NCBI GenBank assembly: GCA_025766275.1
Contig: JAFKAC010000043.1
Span: 372,001-436,000, forward strand
Source: Lactarius indigo
Lineage: Eukaryota; Basidiomycota; Agaricomycetes; Russulales; Russulaceae
Direction: 5' to 3'
Length of the DNA: 64,000 bases
Positions 60,367 through 64,000 of the stretch are shown piece by piece. The notes beneath the pieces are model-generated. The model was not told the DNA's origin. It saw nothing but the letters and a program-made list of their open reading frames with translations, and ran no database searches. The translations under genes were made by a program, and so were the position numbers. Every line of letters begins with the position of its first letter. Position 1 is the first letter of the stretch.

Positions 60367-61427
60367 CACGATGACGAATGCGGAGACGGACTAGGGGAAG
60401 TCCTGAAGGGAGCCCACTTTTTAAAGGTGCTCGAGTCAGGTACTCGCCACGATTGCTGTCCCTCCAGAATGACGTGTCCTGGTACGGTGAACGTAATGAA
60501 CAGCTAGCTGGCTGCATGCACAAGGCGGTGCCCATCAACTGCGGTGAACAATGGCAGGAATGAGACAGCGCCTAAGTGTCAGGGACATTGTTGAAATACG
60601 TGGCTGACTCGGGCCCGGGGGCGTCAACATGACACTAACTGTTAGGGCACTGCGGAGACCGGACCGGCTTAGACCTGCGCTATTACACGGACTCCGACTC
60701 GCCACTGGCACTGTGCGACTCGTCGCTTCTCTTCGGAAAGGGTCTAACGAAGAAAAATAAGTGGTAGTAGTCGAATAAATTTCCTTGTAGATTCATCTGA
60801 CTCGTAAATGACGAAGCCATGTCTCGAGCCATGGGATGGATCCTTCAGCACCGTTACGGCGTCTGTAAGGGCGTCTGTATCGCCGGTTGTTCCTCAGGCT
60901 GTTTCTAATAACTTTCTGACAATCCACACAAAGTTCATTCGGGGATTCCCCCACTCATATGAAACGTTAAACGGTGGGACACAAAAGCAGGATAGTCAAT
61001 TGAGCAAGGATTTGCCCTTACCATCGGGTTAATCTATAACGATGTTCAAGTTGGCCTGCGCTGAGGCTGGAAGTGTATATGCCAGTGCACCGCAGGGCTA
61101 GACACGATGTACCGTATATTTCCTCAATAAGTGGCCTTTTCGGGCGTCGTAAAACCGTTATGAATGGTTAGAGCGAACAGAATCCAAAGTAAATATGCTT
61201 TGCGATGGAGAATGTGGGACAGAGGCTGAGGTTGTGAACCGTGTTGCCTCACCCTCAGGAAGTGCGTGGTTCCAGTAGCTCCGAGTGTGTGCCAGTCGGT
61301 TCTGGTCGATGCTCAATGCAGTCGCCGAACAAGACCGTAAAGCCCCGTTCCTCGAACTGGGGAACGGCGAAGAAATCCTTCCTACTCATAACATAATAAA
61401 GCTACAAGTAATATACCAAAGTCACAT
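60367..61427. other. Intergenic region between F-box genes 2 and 3
   Basis: No gene or element recognised; holds the promoter of F-box gene 2. Confidence 0.45.
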
Positions 61428-63219
61428 TTATGGTTGCATGTACATCAATACGTCCCCAATATCTACTCGAGCTCGCTTGCTCAACGCCTCTAGTGCTCCC
61501 TCATCTACCTCACACCCGACTAGAACTACCTCCAGCCCAGACCGCCCGCTCACAGCCTGCAAGAGCTCTGCACCGACATTCGCCTGCACGAGCCCGCGGC
61601 TAGTCATATCAGAACTAGCATCGGCGCCATAAACGCTGGTGCCACCCCAGCGCACATCAGAGGCAGTGCCGTATCGGACGGTACTCTGGACCACGAAGAC
61701 TCTCTGGAGGTGCGGCAGGACAGCGGCAGAGGAAGAGATCGCGCGGAGGACTAAAAGGCATGCGGGGCTGCCTCGGTACAGGCGCAAGGTCTTCACCGAC
61801 GGCAGCGCGGCAAGTAGCACTTGCCACCGCTCCAAGACTTCCAGTGCGTCCTGCACGCCAGTCCTGTGCCCGATGACGGTTGAAGTCTCGGGCGCTACGG
61901 TGAGGTCAACGACACGGGTGGTGCGGAGGTGCGCGCACAGGTTCGCAAGGTGGAAGAACGGGAGAAGCTCATCGATCGGGCCTTCTCCGTCGGGAATGAA
62001 GACGCGGAGGCGCTGCCATTCGGCGCGGAACAGGAAGAGCGCGTCTTCGCACGCGAAATGACCGGCGTTGGCATGGGCGCTCTCAGGGCCCGCCCGGGAC
62101 CATACTTCGAATGAGCCTTGCTCATGCCCGCCCGTCACCTGTGCGAACCGCAGTCCACCGTCGTCAGTGCCCGGTGCAGAGTCGGTAGGAATGATGGCTT
62201 GCATAGCCGTGAACATGTCACCCCAGTCCTCCCATCCCGGGATGAGAAATACACGCCAGAAGAAGTGTCTGCGGATTGTGGGCGGCGCGTCGATGCACGA
62301 GGAAACGATCACGAGGCGGCGTGGGGTGTTGTCGCAGAAGGAGAGGAGCGAAAGACGCGGTAGCACCGCGCAGGGTAGCAGCACCTGCTCGGGCACATCT
62401 CGGTCACCCCGTTCATTGAGGAGGTGTACTACACGCAGCGTCTGGAGCTGCGGCATCGCCTGGAGTGGGAGGAGAAGCTCGTGCAGCGAGACGCTCGCGC
62501 TGGTCGTGAAGTGTGTGATGCCGGCAAGGAGCCAGACCGGCGCTCGGATACATGTAGGTGTTTCAAACGTGAGGCGGCGGAGATGCGGCGTATGTCTGTC
62601 ACACATGGCCTCTGGGAGGTCGACGGGCCCTCCCATGCGGGTCATCCAAAGGCTGAGTGACTCGAGTGAAGACCGACTGGAGAGGCGATCGAGGACTTTG
62701 AGGACGTTGGAGGGGTGGCCTGAAAGACGGAGGCTGCGGATCCTGGATGCGGAAGGGAGTAGCTCAGAGGCAGCGAGAGATTCGAACCCGCCGGCGAAGA
62801 AGGGGCGGATGCGCATGTCAATGCGCATAGGGAGCGGAGCAGAGCGCTCCACCATGGCCCGCGACCAAGAAAAGGAGAGGCCCGGGGTGATAGACGACCA
62901 GAGTTCTGGCTGGCCGAGTGCGGCCGAGCGCCAGAAGCGACAGACATACGTTATCGCTATCCAATCTGGTCGACCATGAAGGGATTCTCGTGCAACGTAA
63001 AGATCCACCAAAAAAAGAAAGATCTTCTGAAGGAGCTCAGGGGGGAGCTGGAGGGCTATGCGCCTGCACGCCAGTGCGGCATATTTCAGAACAGAACGTA
63101 AAGACTCCGAATCGATGACACTTAACATACGAGGGTGGTGAGAGATTTCTCCGTAGTGTGGTATTCAAGGCATTATTCAGGCTTCCTATTCTAACCGCGT
63201 CTTCTCTGGCCAACATCAT
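61428..63219 (-). CDS. F-box-like/leucine-rich protein 3
   Basis: Two exons (63131-63219 and 61428-63063; 67-nt intron) encode 574 residues. The leader reads MMLAREDAVRIGSLNNALNT, matching the 5' end of F-box 1 and pseudogene 2. The F-box is IALQLPPELLQKIFLFLVDL, then WIAITYVCRFWRSAALGQPE and LWSSITPGLSFSW. Repeats include IRSLRLSGHPSNVLKVLDRL and LLAGITHFTTSASVSLHELL. The C-terminus VDEGALEALSKRARVDIGDV is shared by the family. Two adjacent ATGs (63219, 63216) are possible starts. It is the closest intact relative of pseudogene 2 by inspection (both have SFCDNTP/SFSGISP-type loops and SLESLSL segments). Presumed SCF adaptor. Confidence 0.87.
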
Positions 63220-64000
63220 CGCGGAAAGGGAATTGTTGAAGGGGATCGAGATCCCGCAAGGACCAAGCAAAAGATGAACGCTTTTAAAGTGCTTTCAAGT
63301 TCTGGAACTTCAGGTGACTTATCAGCCAGCTTATTATCGTCCACGATTATCGTCATACCTGTGATACAAGCACACTCTCTCCGGCCGATGAAATCGCGCC
63401 TTTTGCACCTTCTAGCTCACCTGCGCTCGCTCGCACTCAGCCGGACTTTCCAACGCTTGTGTGCACTTTCTAAGCGCCACTTTCCCACGCGCTTCGCCGC
63501 TTTCCGGTCACGGTGCTCTCTGAGCGCTTCCCCGTTCCCCGGGCCTACGCGTTTTAGCCTTTCCCTGTTCCCCTGTTAGCTAATGTGCCCTCTTTTCTTA
63601 GCCCACTTCCCCTAGTATATAGCCCATGTAACTAGAACTTTTACACCTCAGGTTATGGTATAGACTTTCCCCCTCAGATTTCGGACTTTGGGGCTCAGTG
63701 TAGCTCCTCCATCGCGTCCCCCAGCGTGCCGCATTCGTGCGCGGCCTTAGCGACCCGGATCCGAAGCATTCTCGACGCAGGCGGCCACATTTCCGAAGCT
63801 TCGTGCCACGCGGAAGCGTGCGCGACTGTTTCCGACCACTAGCGACCACTCATCCCAGCGGGGTTCCGTGTAGCCCACCTTTTCTTATCGCGACCTCACC
63901 GCATTCGCGCGGCTTTATCCCTTCGACAGCGACGCGTCTGCGGTCTCCGCAGACCCCTATACGAAGTTTTGCGCCCCGCTGAGGCCTGCGCAACACTTCC
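63220..64000. other. Right-end region, no gene recognised
   Basis: Bases from about 63370 on are pyrimidine-rich on this strand with imperfect repeats (CCGCATTCGTGCGCGGCC near 63730 and CCGCATTCGCGCGGC near 63899; CGACCACT twice near 63834-63851). This could be the start of an unidentified repeat element. Confidence 0.35.

Overview
The window looks like a piece of an Agaricomycete (mushroom or polypore-type basidiomycete) nuclear genome. Coding DNA is GC-rich. Genes carry many short introns, mostly 46-85 nt, with GTRNGT donors. DUF6535 membrane proteins and F-box/leucine-rich proteins of the kind expanded in Agaricomycetes are abundant. All exon models were assembled by eye from splice signals, reading frame and family resemblance; no search was run.

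Layout. (1) Bases 1-5006 hold two tandem minus-strand DUF6535 genes, the first cut by the window edge. (2) Bases 5907-28876 are a compact housekeeping block: a Uds1-domain coiled-coil protein, COQ10, a long gene-poor gap, a Gis2/CNBP-like zinc-knuckle protein, SEC18/NSF, a STIMATE/YPL162c-family membrane protein, a Clr2-domain protein downstream of LTR-like DNA, a Virilizer-like protein, an ORM1-like sphingolipid regulator divergent from it by 78 bp, and MTD1. A tRNA-Arg(UCU) with a 10-nt intron closes the block. (3) Bases 29363-41051 contain a unit of aromatic-type aminotransferase plus 14-3-3 present three times. The aminotransferase looks intact in units A and B and is wrecked in unit C; the 14-3-3 is largely intact only in C and a stub in A and B. 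A decayed DUF6535 fragment and a copia-type gag fragment lie in the spacers. (4) Bases 41785-47198 hold three plus-strand F-box/LRR copies: two pseudogenes, then one intact gene. (5) Bases 48091-63219 hold two more full DUF6535 genes and three F-box genes, all on the minus strand. The last 0.8 kb has no recognisable gene.

How the genes relate. The central block is a set of unrelated core functions (vesicle fusion, ubiquinone biology, one-carbon metabolism, sphingolipid control, RNA modification, heterochromatin), and I infer no pathway there. The outer regions show birth-and-death evolution of DUF6535 and F-box paralogues, lying next to and between one another, together with the reciprocally decayed aminotransferase/14-3-3 array. 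These two arrays are the best candidates for something not yet described; any functional link within them is inference.
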